Below are positions 9,245 to 18,098 of a DNA stretch of 64,000 bases, piece by piece. Origin of the DNA: UBA721 sp002705165 (GTDB taxonomy: Bacteria; Planctomycetota; Planctomycetia; Pirellulales; Pirellulaceae). Position 1 is the stretch's first letter. The number at the start of each line of letters is the position of its first letter. The DNA lies in assembly GCA_045565995.1 (NCBI GenBank), contig JBJLEF010000001.1, positions 1,984,001-2,048,000 of the forward strand, given 5' to 3'. The position numbers and the translations under genes were made by a program. Below the pieces are notes generated by a model. The model did no database searches and had not been told where the DNA came from. It worked only from the letters and a program-made list of their open reading frames with translations.

Positions 9245-11083
9245 TCATTCATTGACTAATTCATCGTCCTTGAAAAAGCCAGTCGAGACGCCACCATTGT
9301 CGTACCAAAACGTCCAGGTACCTTCTTTTTGCCCATCGACAAATTCTCCATGAGCAGTTCGACTTCCTTCCTCGTCGTACATGGTCCACAAGCCGTGCTC
9401 GTGCCCCAGATCAAAGTCTCCTTCAGAAGCTAGTTGACCATTGGGGTGGTAGAATTGCCACTTACCATGACGCAGACCATAGTCGTATGTTCCTTTGGAG
9501 TCGAGCGAGCTGTCATCTCGGAAGTGTTCCCACGCTCCATGGGGCTGACCACCGTAGTATCCCCCTTTGGCTCGGAAGTCTACATGCGTCAGTACGACCA
9601 GATTGGTAAGGGCTCTAACGTCTCTGGTACCGGCCGCTCCATGAAATACGATTTCCTTTATCCCAAGTTGCTTTGCCGTGGGTAAATCGGCACGGGCAGG
9701 ATTGTGGGTTTGTAAATAGCGAATGGTGTGTAGTTGTTGATTGAAATATTGGGAGGTTCCCATCTGACGATAAAGCAGTAACCAGCGAGACGATTCAAAG
9801 CGGATTGGCTTCTCAGGTATCTGGGGTTCATCATCCACTGTAGGCCGAGTTTTATTACCGCGAAGAAGATCCACGAATTCACCGTTTGCGTCTCTCCCTT
9901 CCAGTAAATAGCGATAGCAAAGTTGGCTTGGGATGTGGAACATTGTCCACGTTTGATCCATTCGTAATTGGTGAACGCTCCAGTTAACTTTGTATTGTGT
10001 CTGCACTAGCTCACCGTGCAGGAGCATTTGCCAGGTGGCGAAGAAAAGCATGCAAGCTAAACCAACTCCGGCGCAGCATTCGGTAAGTTTTCCGGTAAGT
10101 GAGAGAGGTTGGCGAGGGAAATCTACGGCGGTATTCTCGCTGCTTTCCTCAGATTTCTCCCCGGAATTAAAGTTGCCTAGCCGTTTTGCGATTGGTTTTA
10201 AGGGGGCGTAATTCCATAAGAGTGGCGGGATGATTGCCAGCAAGCCTGCGATACTGATAGGCGAAAACCCAAGTACTTCCATCGTGAGAAAGATACCTGC
10301 ATGCAGGCCGATGAATAGTGCGACTCCGATACTTCGGAATGGTTGCGTCGCCACCGGGCTGAGGAGGAGAACTGGTGCGGCGAGTTCAACAACTAACGTT
10401 CCATAGGTAAGTAGTTTCAGGAGACCCGGATATTGGGTTAGCCAAATCCCGAGAGGTTTGGTGAGTGCATGATCATCCATGATCACAAAAAGAGCCGTCC
10501 CGTCATGCCATTCCGGATTCCACTTGTAGATTCCGGTAAGTGTATACATCACGACAAACTGCATCAGGATTCCAACGGTTGCCAAACTGCAGTGTGTTGT
10601 TACGGATGATGTAGTGGATTTCTTAAGTTTGGAATCCAGACTTAGAAAACGACCCGATGGAATCCAGATCAACCAAAATAACATGGATGACATGAGCATA
10701 TCACCGCCGGTTAATAGTACGGGCGCTCTGGCAATCAGCGAGCCAAACAGAATCCAGCAGCCGGCTGCGGCAACACGCGACTTGAACCCCAGCAGGAGCC
10801 CGCAGGCAAAGGCTAAATGAATTCCAAATAGAAAAAGCTGATATGGGTCACTTTCTACAAGTAGGTGGAATGACCAGGTGGGCATATTGGCATAGTATTC
10901 CTGGGCCGAAGCGAAGGGAATGACGCCGTCAATCGAGTAAAAGTGTTGAAATTGAATAAGTCTGTCGATGAGGTCACCAATCAGAACACATGCGACGGCT
11001 ATCCTCATTAACGCTATCGAGCGCAGGTCGAGCCTGAATATCCGCTTTAACTCATTCACAATTTTCTGCTCACTTCTCTTCAA
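9245..11083 (-). CDS. HTTM membrane protein with C-terminal MORN repeats
   Basis: 612 residues. Residues ~15-300 form a multi-helix membrane domain of the HTTM type (homologous to vitamin-K-dependent gamma-carboxylase): LDLRSIALMRIAVACVLI at the start, then LLTGGDMLM and FVVMYTLTGIYKWNPEW. Residues ~310-480 are a linker with one more TM helix. Residues ~500-612 are tandem YwqK/MORN-type repeats (GxxHGxWxFYHPNGQLASEG, GHEHGLWTMYDEEG, GQKEGTWTFWYDNG). Whether HTTM proteins act on glutamate is unknown. The MORN tail should lie outside the membrane and may bind a surface or partner. Confidence 0.8.
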   Translation of the reverse strand: MKRSEQKIVNELKRIFRLDLRSIALMRIAVACVLIGDLIDRLIQFQHFYSIDGVIPFASAQEYYANMPTWSFHLLVESDPYQLFLFGIHLAFACGLLLGFKSRVAAAGCWILFGSLIARAPVLLTGGDMLMSSMLFWLIWIPSGRFLSLDSKLKKSTTSSVTTHCSLATVGILMQFVVMYTLTGIYKWNPEWHDGTALFVIMDDHALTKPLGIWLTQYPGLLKLLTYGTLVVELAAPVLLLSPVATQPFRSIGVALFIGLHAGIFLTMEVLGFSPISIAGLLAIIPPLLWNYAPLKPIAKRLGNFNSGEKSEESSENTAVDFPRQPLSLTGKLTECCAGVGLACMLFFATWQMLLHGELVQTQYKVNWSVHQLRMDQTWTMFHIPSQLCYRYLLEGRDANGEFVDLLRGNKTRPTVDDEPQIPEKPIRFESSRWLLLYRQMGTSQYFNQQLHTIRYLQTHNPARADLPTAKQLGIKEIVFHGAAGTRDVRALTNLVVLTHVDFRAKGGYYGGQPHGAWEHFRDDSSLDSKGTYDYGLRHGKWQFYHPNGQLASEGDFDLGHEHGLWTMYDEEGSRTAHGEFVDGQKEGTWTFWYDNGGVSTGFFKDDELVNE

Positions 11084-11151
11084 ACCTTTTAAGTCTTATC
11101 GGCTGAAATGAGTTTTAACGGTTAGCCAATTAATGCAGTAAACCGAGCCAG

Positions 11152-12477
11152 TTATTTGGTTATTTCGAGATGGCTAAAGATTTGCCAACCATCTTTGTGG
11201 AGTTCCATCTTGTTAGAAAACTTTAGACGAGGCTTCTGGGTCCAGGGGTCGATCACTCCGATCCCCAGACGATAAAGTCCCGGTGGAAGGTTCTGGGACG
11301 AGGCCGTCATGAGTGTTTTGAACTCACCCGGTCTCCAAAGACGAATATCCAAATCGGTTTCGGTTGTTGCAATTGTTCCATCGGTATTGATGAATGCCAG
11401 ATAGACAGGCCACTTGTAATAAAACGGGGCAATCCCCTGGTTCTTTCCGGTAAGGGATAACTGGAGGGGATCGCCTTGCTTGATCGTTCGTTTGTGTTCG
11501 TACGTAAGAATACGAAAGTCATACCCCATTTCCTGTAGGAGTTCTTTGCAATTGTTTAGGTACGCTTGGCTTTTTGTTTCAACTAGTGCAGGACAGTAGG
11601 GGCCGATCCAGGAGAAGTGACCATTGCGTAATGCTTTCTGTGTATTTCCATATTCCGGGAGCATCCACTTTTCGGATTGAAAAGGCTCCATTTCACCGCC
11701 GACAGGAGCGACCATCCAGTTTTTATCCTGCCCAGATGCTTTGAGCGTGGTCAGGAATGCCCAGTCTTTCCCATTTTGAGTATCGGCCGGGAACATATCG
11801 TCATGAAACCCAAGCCACTTTGGGATGGCTGCGTAGCCACGTGGATATCTGGCCATCAACATTTTGTCCGGGAACGCTTTACGATATGCTTCGACAACAA
11901 TTTTAGTTGTGGTATGGTCAGCAAAACGCTCAGTCTGTGGATAGGTGTGCCATTCCCCCCAATGTCCGAGAAGTCCCAGTTGGATAAATGCAACACGAGG
12001 ATTTAGATTGTAGCGGGCTCCCAGTGCTGCGATGAAGTTAGCCAGTGACTTTCGCATTTCCGGATGATTATAATTTGGTGTTATGCCGCCACCGTGTTGC
12101 GAGTACTTTTGGGTTTCGACGCCTTTGTCGAGTAACCAGACAGGAATTCCGGATGCTTTCGTGGGATAGTCCATGTAAATACGAAAGATAACATGCTTCC
12201 CTTCGGCATGCGGGTGAGTCCAATCTTCCTTCTCCCATTTCTCAAATTCGTACTGACCTTCAATAGGTTCCAGTTCTTTCCAGGAGGCATAGAGAAATAC
12301 CATGGAGTATGGCTGATGAATTGTTCCAGCTGTCGTGTAGGGGGCCCAGCCTTTCAGTGGTTGATTGTAAGTTATTGTTTTTGGCAAGAGAGTGCCTGTG
12401 ACGACATCCTGGGCGTTGAGGGAATGGTAGTAGAGTACTGAAAGCACTAAAAGTGTGAGGGTTCGGAATAATTTCAT
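11152..12477 (-). CDS. Secreted DUF4832-type, glycosidase-like protein
   Basis: 441 residues with a signal peptide (MKLFRTLTLLVLSVLYYHSLNA). The body has the look of a TIM-barrel glycoside-hydrolase relative: NQPLKGWAPY, a W-x-E motif (YASWKELEPIEGQYEF), an LGLLGHWGEWHTYP segment where the glutamate could be catalytic, and a C-terminal beta-sandwich (FKTLMTASSQNLPPGLYRLGIGVID) matching DUF4832. It is probably exported to act on a polysaccharide; the substrate is not identifiable. Same strand as the HTTM gene, 68 bp upstream of it, so possibly co-transcribed. Confidence 0.65.
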   Translation of the reverse strand: MKLFRTLTLLVLSVLYYHSLNAQDVVTGTLLPKTITYNQPLKGWAPYTTAGTIHQPYSMVFLYASWKELEPIEGQYEFEKWEKEDWTHPHAEGKHVIFRIYMDYPTKASGIPVWLLDKGVETQKYSQHGGGITPNYNHPEMRKSLANFIAALGARYNLNPRVAFIQLGLLGHWGEWHTYPQTERFADHTTTKIVVEAYRKAFPDKMLMARYPRGYAAIPKWLGFHDDMFPADTQNGKDWAFLTTLKASGQDKNWMVAPVGGEMEPFQSEKWMLPEYGNTQKALRNGHFSWIGPYCPALVETKSQAYLNNCKELLQEMGYDFRILTYEHKRTIKQGDPLQLSLTGKNQGIAPFYYKWPVYLAFINTDGTIATTETDLDIRLWRPGEFKTLMTASSQNLPPGLYRLGIGVIDPWTQKPRLKFSNKMELHKDGWQIFSHLEITK

Positions 12478-12562
12478 AGGAGTGGTCAGGGGGGAAATGA
12501 AAAATGCTCGGCAAACCTAAATTCACCAAGCATTGCTCAAGTCTTCTTCAAGGAAAATCAAC

Positions 12563-12949
12563 CTACTGTTTAGGCGGATAGACCTTGTGAGGAGTGTGAC
12601 ATGCTTTGCAATTCATTGCGTTGGTCAATGCTTCAGCACTACCTTCTTTACCGGCTAGATGAGCTTTTGTGGCTTTTGCCAATGCCCCGGTTAGTTTCTT
12701 CCAACTATCCGCGGAACCCTTGGGAGGCTTGTTGGTGGGAAGTGCTTTAACGTAGGCAACGAACAGCTTGGTTTCCTCTTCAGAAGCTTCGCCTTTGATG
12801 ATTTTAGTGTGCAGGCCTCCAGTCTTCACGGCCTGCATGAACTTCTTAGTGGTGTATTTGTTTTCTTTCTTTTCATCTGCGGTTATTGCACCGGAGATAA
12901 TGACGGTGACAGCCAGAAAGCTGAACACGGTAGCCAGTTTGCGAATCAT
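12563..12949 (-). CDS. Periplasmic monohaem cytochrome c-like protein
   Basis: Starting at MIRKLATV (ATG at 12949) gives 128 residues with a clear signal peptide ending near ISGAITADE; the longer frame adds a non-signal extension and is rejected. A single haem-attachment motif CKACH is at residues 114-118, close to the C-terminus, and the sequence is rich in Lys and Ala helices. Haem placement at the C-terminus resembles class II cytochromes c (four-helix c' type), with the helices upstream. Likely a periplasmic electron carrier or sensor. Confidence 0.75.
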   Translation of the reverse strand: MIRKLATVFSFLAVTVIISGAITADEKKENKYTTKKFMQAVKTGGLHTKIIKGEASEEETKLFVAYVKALPTNKPPKGSADSWKKLTGALAKATKAHLAGKEGSAEALTNAMNCKACHTPHKVYPPKQ

Positions 12950-13049
12950 GATAATGCTCCATGATAAAAGTAGAGTTATACGGTTGCCTACGATTATAGC
13001 ACTATTTCTTATGGGCAAGAAACAACGATAAGTTGTATTGGCTGAAAGA

Positions 13050-13508
13050 TCAATCAAAGCTGATATCTGGTAGATAGAACTTTATTTCCGGCCAGAGCAT
13101 GAAAAAAATGACGAGGAAAGCAATCGAGAGGAGGGCGAAAGCGAGCAGTTGTTGTTTTTTCCACCGTGATTCACGATCTCGGAACCGCCTTCTGATGTGG
13201 CGTCGTTTCTCGCGTCGTTTTTGGTACTTCTGTTGGTCCAGCGATAGCTGTTGCTGCAGTTTGACCTCATCCCCGGGCAAACCGACTAAATACTCAGCCC
13301 ATACCAAAGTTTGGCTGCATGATTCACACTGAGTCATTCCGTACTCGCACTTTGCTCCACATTTCGGGCAATCTGGAAGGCGGGCAACCCTTCTTTTCTC
13401 AACTAAACGACGTTGAAAAGCCCAGTCTTTTTCTTTTGCGATACGTTCTTGAGATTCCTTAACCGCTTCGTAATAAGCTTCCAAAGGATCTCGATTAAAA
13501 GACCACAT
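13050..13508 (-). CDS. Zinc-ribbon protein with C-terminal membrane anchor
   Basis: 152 residues. A rubredoxin-like zinc knuckle is formed by C47/C50 (CPKC) and C61/C64 (CESC), with an extra C54. A highly basic and glutamine-rich middle (EKRRHIRRRFRDRESRWKKQ) precedes one TM helix at about residues 125-145 (LLAFALLSIAFLVIFFMLW) and a short tail. It is probably tail-anchored with the zinc domain in the cytoplasm. No family name is recognised. It is divergent from the TolC gene. Confidence 0.65.
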   Translation of the reverse strand: MWSFNRDPLEAYYEAVKESQERIAKEKDWAFQRRLVEKRRVARLPDCPKCGAKCEYGMTQCESCSQTLVWAEYLVGLPGDEVKLQQQLSLDQQKYQKRREKRRHIRRRFRDRESRWKKQQLLAFALLSIAFLVIFFMLWPEIKFYLPDISFD

Positions 13509-13679
13509 TTTAGTGCGTTGTCCATCTGAAAATAAATTTAGAAAAAGGTGTAAAACGAGTGGAATAACTAATTGAAAAACGATTTCCAGGCGATTTACAG
13601 GCTAGTTCGGAGTACTGCATTTGGCATATGCGCTGTGTTTATTGTAAGCGACTACGAATCCCCACCACAAATTATTAAT

Positions 13680-16472
13680 ATGTATACTCTCCGGACAAAA
13701 ATATGGCGAGCTATTGCGTGCCAGATTCTAGTGGCATTCGCTCTGTTAGGCTGTGCAGATCGTAACTATCTTCGCGAAGCTGATCAGCAGGCGATGGAAG
13801 TGATTGCCGAGCGAGCAGGCGATCCACGTTGGAATCTAGAGAGCTACACGGTGGCCGTCGATGATCGAAGTCGATTTTATGACGGCTCAGAATCCACCGA
13901 TGTTGCCCGCCCGACAGATGACGTATATTCCAATTTATACATGCACAGGGTCAATGGTTATGACGGATGGGAATACTGGGACGAAGATGGGGTCACAGGT
14001 CAATTTACCAATGAACAGTGGCAGGAAAAACTAGCTGGTTATGTTGAGTTTGACGAAGAAGGCAATATTAAGCTCAATGCTGAAGCATCCCTGAAGTTGG
14101 CGTACATTCACTCGCCTGAGTACCAACGTCAAAAAGAGGCGCTTTATCTAGCAGCTCTCGATGTGACCGCCGAACGCTTTCGATTGGATTCTCAGTATTT
14201 CGGCGGCTATAACACGAACTATCGTCACCGTGGTATTGTTAACCCTGCCGGCCTGCGTGTTGACCCAACCACAGGTAATACGATTCTTTTCCCAGCGTCG
14301 ACGAGTCGGGAAAGTAATCGACTAACGGTGGGTAAAAATCCGGCATTACAGATGCGACGTCAGCTTGATACGGCCGGTAATCTAGTGGTTGGATTTGCGA
14401 ATTCGTTTATCTTTGAGTTCACCGGTGAGACGGCTGATTTCACAACGTCGATCGCCAACTTTGCTTTTGTGCAGCCTCTGCTGCGTGGAGCTGGAAAACA
14501 TATTGCGTTGGAGAGTCTCACGCAGTCTGAAAGAAATTTACTGGCCGGTATTCGTGCTTTTTCACAGTACCAGCAAGGCTTTTTTACGCAAGTGACGATC
14601 GGTGAATCGGCTGTCGCTAATGTTCGTCGGGGGAGTCCCGGTACGTTTGTCAACACTGGCAGTGGGAATACGTTTGTAAATGGATTCTATGGTCTGCTGC
14701 AAAACCAACAGACAGTTCGAAACCTTGAAATAAGTGTGAAACGCCAGAAACAGAATTTGGAGCAGTTTGAAGAGTACTTAGATCTTGGGTTAGTGGGTCT
14801 CGTTCAGGTGGACATCATGCGTCAGGATGTTGTTGCACAGGAATCGAGTTTGCTGGACCGAAATGTTGGTTACAAGAATGCGATTGAGCAATATCAGACC
14901 AATGAACTGGGCTTGCCTCCGGATTTGCCAATCGACATCGATAAATCCCTAGTCGAAGATTTCACCTTTATCACGGATGAGTCGCTTAGTGTTGAAGATC
15001 AGATTTTAGCAGCGCGCGAATCGATTGCTAATCTGGAAGATCCAGTAACCCTTGAGAGTCTACAGCCCGTGCTTATGGAGCTTGAAGCAATCATGCCGGC
15101 TTTAGCTGTCTGGTTCGAGAATATTCAGCTTGATGTGGCAGAAATGGGGGAGACTGCAGAAGTACGTGAATCGCGTATGTCACAAATAGAGATTGAGGAA
15201 TTTCGTTCCGCTCGCCTTAGCCTGAAAGCTGAATTGGAAGCATTGCTTGAACTGGCTGCCACGGAGAAGGAAGCCTTGCAACAGATTAAAGATGGTGCAG
15301 GAGTGGCTGAACCGGATCAGACGATTCGTGAAATGGTCGTTTGGCGTGGCCGCTTGAAGCGACTGACCGATCGCGCAGGATTGGCACAGGCTCGAGCCAA
15401 GCTCGAAAAAATATCGGTCGGATCCTTCGAATTGCAATTCGAGGATGCACTCAAAATTGCGCTTCATAATCGTCTTGATTTTAAGAATGCCAGAGCGGCA
15501 TTGGTTGATACCTGGCGTCAAATCAAAATCCGTGAGAACCAACTGTTGTCGACGATCAATTTAACGGCAGCGGGCGACCTGTATACGAAGAAGAATAATC
15601 CGGTAAGTTTTCGAGCGGAGACCGGTAGCTTGCGCTTTGGTATCCAGTTCGATGCTCCCATCACCAGACTTCTCGAACGGAATCAACTGAAACAATCATT
15701 AATCAATTATCAACAAGATAAACGTCAGTTCATTCAATCCCAGGACCGTCTGAATTACGGATTGCGGGCGTTGTTACGTCGAACTGAAATGTTACGCCAG
15801 AAATTGGAAGTGGACCGACGGCAGGTTGCCATCGCGATTCGTTTAGTGGATTCCACTCAATCGCGGCTTTACCGGCCTGTACGGCCAGCTCAGCCAGGTC
15901 AAAGTCAGCAATTGCTTGGTGAAACGTTGGCATTGAATATTGTGAACAGTTATAGCCGATTGGCTCAAACACAAGGGACTTTTCTGAGTACCTGGATGCA
16001 GTATCAGGCCGCTCGGATGCGTTTACAACGTGAGCTCGGCATGATGGAGTTGGATGAGGGTGGGAGTTGGGTTGATGAACCCTTGCCACCTGTTAAGGAA
16101 ATGTTACAGGAAATTGAAGAGGGAGAACTACTGAATACTGTTGACCTGCCAGAAGGTGAAGTTGATTCACCAGAGGATGAAAAGCAAATGGGTACGGAAG
16201 TAGCTGCTGAAGCTGCGGATGTTACCTCATCCTCCACCATCGTAGATGAATCTCCTGAAGAGGAATTGCAGGGCATGGAAAAACTAACTCAGCAGCTAAT
16301 CAATCTTCAGCAAGGCATTGAAGATGCTGTACTGAAACGGGCCAAAAAACGAATGGACGCCGAACTAGAACAAATGCTTGGGAAACAGGCGAATGACAAA
16401 ACGAGTCCGCCTCTAGAGGCAAATATTCCTAGCGGATCTGACAAAGAACAACCTATTACAAATCCCGAATAG
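13680..16472 (+). CDS. TolC-like outer-membrane efflux lipoprotein (large)
   Basis: The start at MYTLRTKIW (13680) places a lipobox (LLGC, Cys25) at the right distance, so the upstream in-frame codons are probably untranslated. The product is 930 residues, much longer than usual TolC (~450-500). Efflux-protein coiled-coil halves are visible around residues 250-400 and 620-830 (FEDALKIALHNRLDFKNARAALVDTW is the classic repeat start). A ~200-residue helical insertion lies between, and an acidic low-complexity tail of ~130 residues ends the protein. It should form the outer-membrane channel for the HlyD/permease genes that follow after 162 bp. Confidence 0.8.
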   Translation: MYTLRTKIWRAIACQILVAFALLGCADRNYLREADQQAMEVIAERAGDPRWNLESYTVAVDDRSRFYDGSESTDVARPTDDVYSNLYMHRVNGYDGWEYWDEDGVTGQFTNEQWQEKLAGYVEFDEEGNIKLNAEASLKLAYIHSPEYQRQKEALYLAALDVTAERFRLDSQYFGGYNTNYRHRGIVNPAGLRVDPTTGNTILFPASTSRESNRLTVGKNPALQMRRQLDTAGNLVVGFANSFIFEFTGETADFTTSIANFAFVQPLLRGAGKHIALESLTQSERNLLAGIRAFSQYQQGFFTQVTIGESAVANVRRGSPGTFVNTGSGNTFVNGFYGLLQNQQTVRNLEISVKRQKQNLEQFEEYLDLGLVGLVQVDIMRQDVVAQESSLLDRNVGYKNAIEQYQTNELGLPPDLPIDIDKSLVEDFTFITDESLSVEDQILAARESIANLEDPVTLESLQPVLMELEAIMPALAVWFENIQLDVAEMGETAEVRESRMSQIEIEEFRSARLSLKAELEALLELAATEKEALQQIKDGAGVAEPDQTIREMVVWRGRLKRLTDRAGLAQARAKLEKISVGSFELQFEDALKIALHNRLDFKNARAALVDTWRQIKIRENQLLSTINLTAAGDLYTKKNNPVSFRAETGSLRFGIQFDAPITRLLERNQLKQSLINYQQDKRQFIQSQDRLNYGLRALLRRTEMLRQKLEVDRRQVAIAIRLVDSTQSRLYRPVRPAQPGQSQQLLGETLALNIVNSYSRLAQTQGTFLSTWMQYQAARMRLQRELGMMELDEGGSWVDEPLPPVKEMLQEIEEGELLNTVDLPEGEVDSPEDEKQMGTEVAAEAADVTSSSTIVDESPEEELQGMEKLTQQLINLQQGIEDAVLKRAKKRMDAELEQMLGKQANDKTSPPLEANIPSGSDKEQPITNPE

Positions 16473-16634
16473 AGTTCTTTGAAAAGTTACCCCCTCATTT
16501 GGATGGTAGGGTAGAGCTGCTTTTTTCTCGGAGGGAAAGAAAATATATATAATAGGTAGATGTCCACGATTGCTTAGTATCGATGGTTTAAACTGAAAAC
16601 TCTCGTAGAGACCATTTGGAAAGAGTGTATTGAA

Positions 16635-18098
16635 GTGTCAACTGATTCAAATAATGAAGAACGCTCTGGTGTTGGGCGTTGGGTCATCAGGTTTCTGATC
16701 TTAGGTTTCTTTGTCGGTGGTACCGTGGCCGGCGTCTACTACTTGCCTGACACCTTGTTGTCCAAGGAGGTTGTCGAAAATCTGACCTACAAGGTAATGC
16801 GTGGCCCGATCAAGATTTCTGTAACCGAACAGGGAACTCTGGAAAGCTCTGATAATACTGAAATTAAGTGTAAGGTACGCGGGCGAAATACGGTCACCTG
16901 GGTTGTTGAATCTGGAGCGATCGTGAAGGCCGGGGATGAACTGGTGCGCCTCGATACGAAGAAGATCGAAGAAAACTTAAGCCTTCAGAAAACGAATGTT
17001 CATGAAGCCACCGCTACGTTAGAAGAAACAAAGACAGATACAGCTCAAGCTCAAATCGCTATCGATTCGTTCGAAGAAGGGCGTTATACCAAAGGCCTTA
17101 AGTCACGCGAGGCTGAAGTCCAGCGAGCGCAGATTAACCTCGATGCTTCGAAGGACAAATACGAACAGTATCGTCAGCTTTTTAAGCGGGGACGCGTGTC
17201 AGAATTGGAACTTGATGGTAGTGCCTTTACGGTGACTCAGGCAGAACTGCAACTCAAGGTCGCTCAGACTCGCCTCGACGTTTACAAGCGATATACCCGG
17301 GCGATGGATCTGGAACAGCTCAAGGGGCGATTGAGTGCTCATAAGTCGAAGCTTTCTGCTGACCAGGCTGGTCTGCAAATGGATATGGCTCGACGATCTA
17401 GAGCGGAAACAGAATTAGGTAATTGCGTGATTAAAGCTCCTAAAGATGGACTCGTTATTTATCCCACGGCAGCCGCCTGGAAAGATACGCCAGATATTGG
17501 GGAAGGTGTGAGTGTAAGTAATGATCAGATTTTATTGATCATGCCTGATCTCGAGGAAATGCAGATTGAAATCGGCATCCATGAGGCAATCGTGGACCGG
17601 GTAAAGATGGGACTGGAAGCCAGCGTTAAACTACCCGATCGTGAGTTAAAAGCTAAAGTGTCAGAGGTGGCAACTATCGCTCAACCTCTGGGCCCCTGGT
17701 CGGGGAATGTTGTTAAGTACGATACGATCATTTCGCTTCCTAGTGAAGAGGGGCTTAAGCCCGGTATGAGCGCGGAAGTGGAGGTTGTGCTGGCAGAATA
17801 TGAGGATGTCTTATACGTTCCGGTATCTGCTATTCTCGAGACAGAAGAGGGACACTTCTGCTGGATTGAACAATCTACGGGGCAACCCAAACGCCAGCGA
17901 GTGATTCTTGGTGAAAGCAATGATGTTTATGTTATTGTGGAACAGGGAGTGAAAGAGGGGGAAGATGTGATTCTAAATCCATTGGAGTTCATGGAGCAGA
18001 CTGAGTTGGCTAGTGCGGATGAGTATCGAGGTCTCGGTGATACCAGTGAATACACAGATTCAGACTCTGTTGTTCAGGAGCCCGTAACTGATGAGTAA
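16635..18098 (+). CDS. HlyD-family periplasmic adaptor, copy 1
   Basis: 487 residues beginning at GTG 16635. One N-terminal TM helix (about residues 16-36) is followed by a split lipoyl/barrel domain: VTEQGTLESSDNTEIKCKVRG, then AGDELVRLDTKKIEE leading into a long coiled-coil hairpin, then VIKAPKDGLVIYP and a barrel domain (LPDRELKAKVSEVATIA). The C-terminal tail is acidic. It links an inner-membrane transporter to TolC. It is the most divergent of the three adaptors here and overlaps the next one by 8 bp (TGATGAGTAA junction). Confidence 0.85.
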   Translation: MSTDSNNEERSGVGRWVIRFLILGFFVGGTVAGVYYLPDTLLSKEVVENLTYKVMRGPIKISVTEQGTLESSDNTEIKCKVRGRNTVTWVVESGAIVKAGDELVRLDTKKIEENLSLQKTNVHEATATLEETKTDTAQAQIAIDSFEEGRYTKGLKSREAEVQRAQINLDASKDKYEQYRQLFKRGRVSELELDGSAFTVTQAELQLKVAQTRLDVYKRYTRAMDLEQLKGRLSAHKSKLSADQAGLQMDMARRSRAETELGNCVIKAPKDGLVIYPTAAAWKDTPDIGEGVSVSNDQILLIMPDLEEMQIEIGIHEAIVDRVKMGLEASVKLPDRELKAKVSEVATIAQPLGPWSGNVVKYDTIISLPSEEGLKPGMSAEVEVVLAEYEDVLYVPVSAILETEEGHFCWIEQSTGQPKRQRVILGESNDVYVIVEQGVKEGEDVILNPLEFMEQTELASADEYRGLGDTSEYTDSDSVVQEPVTDE

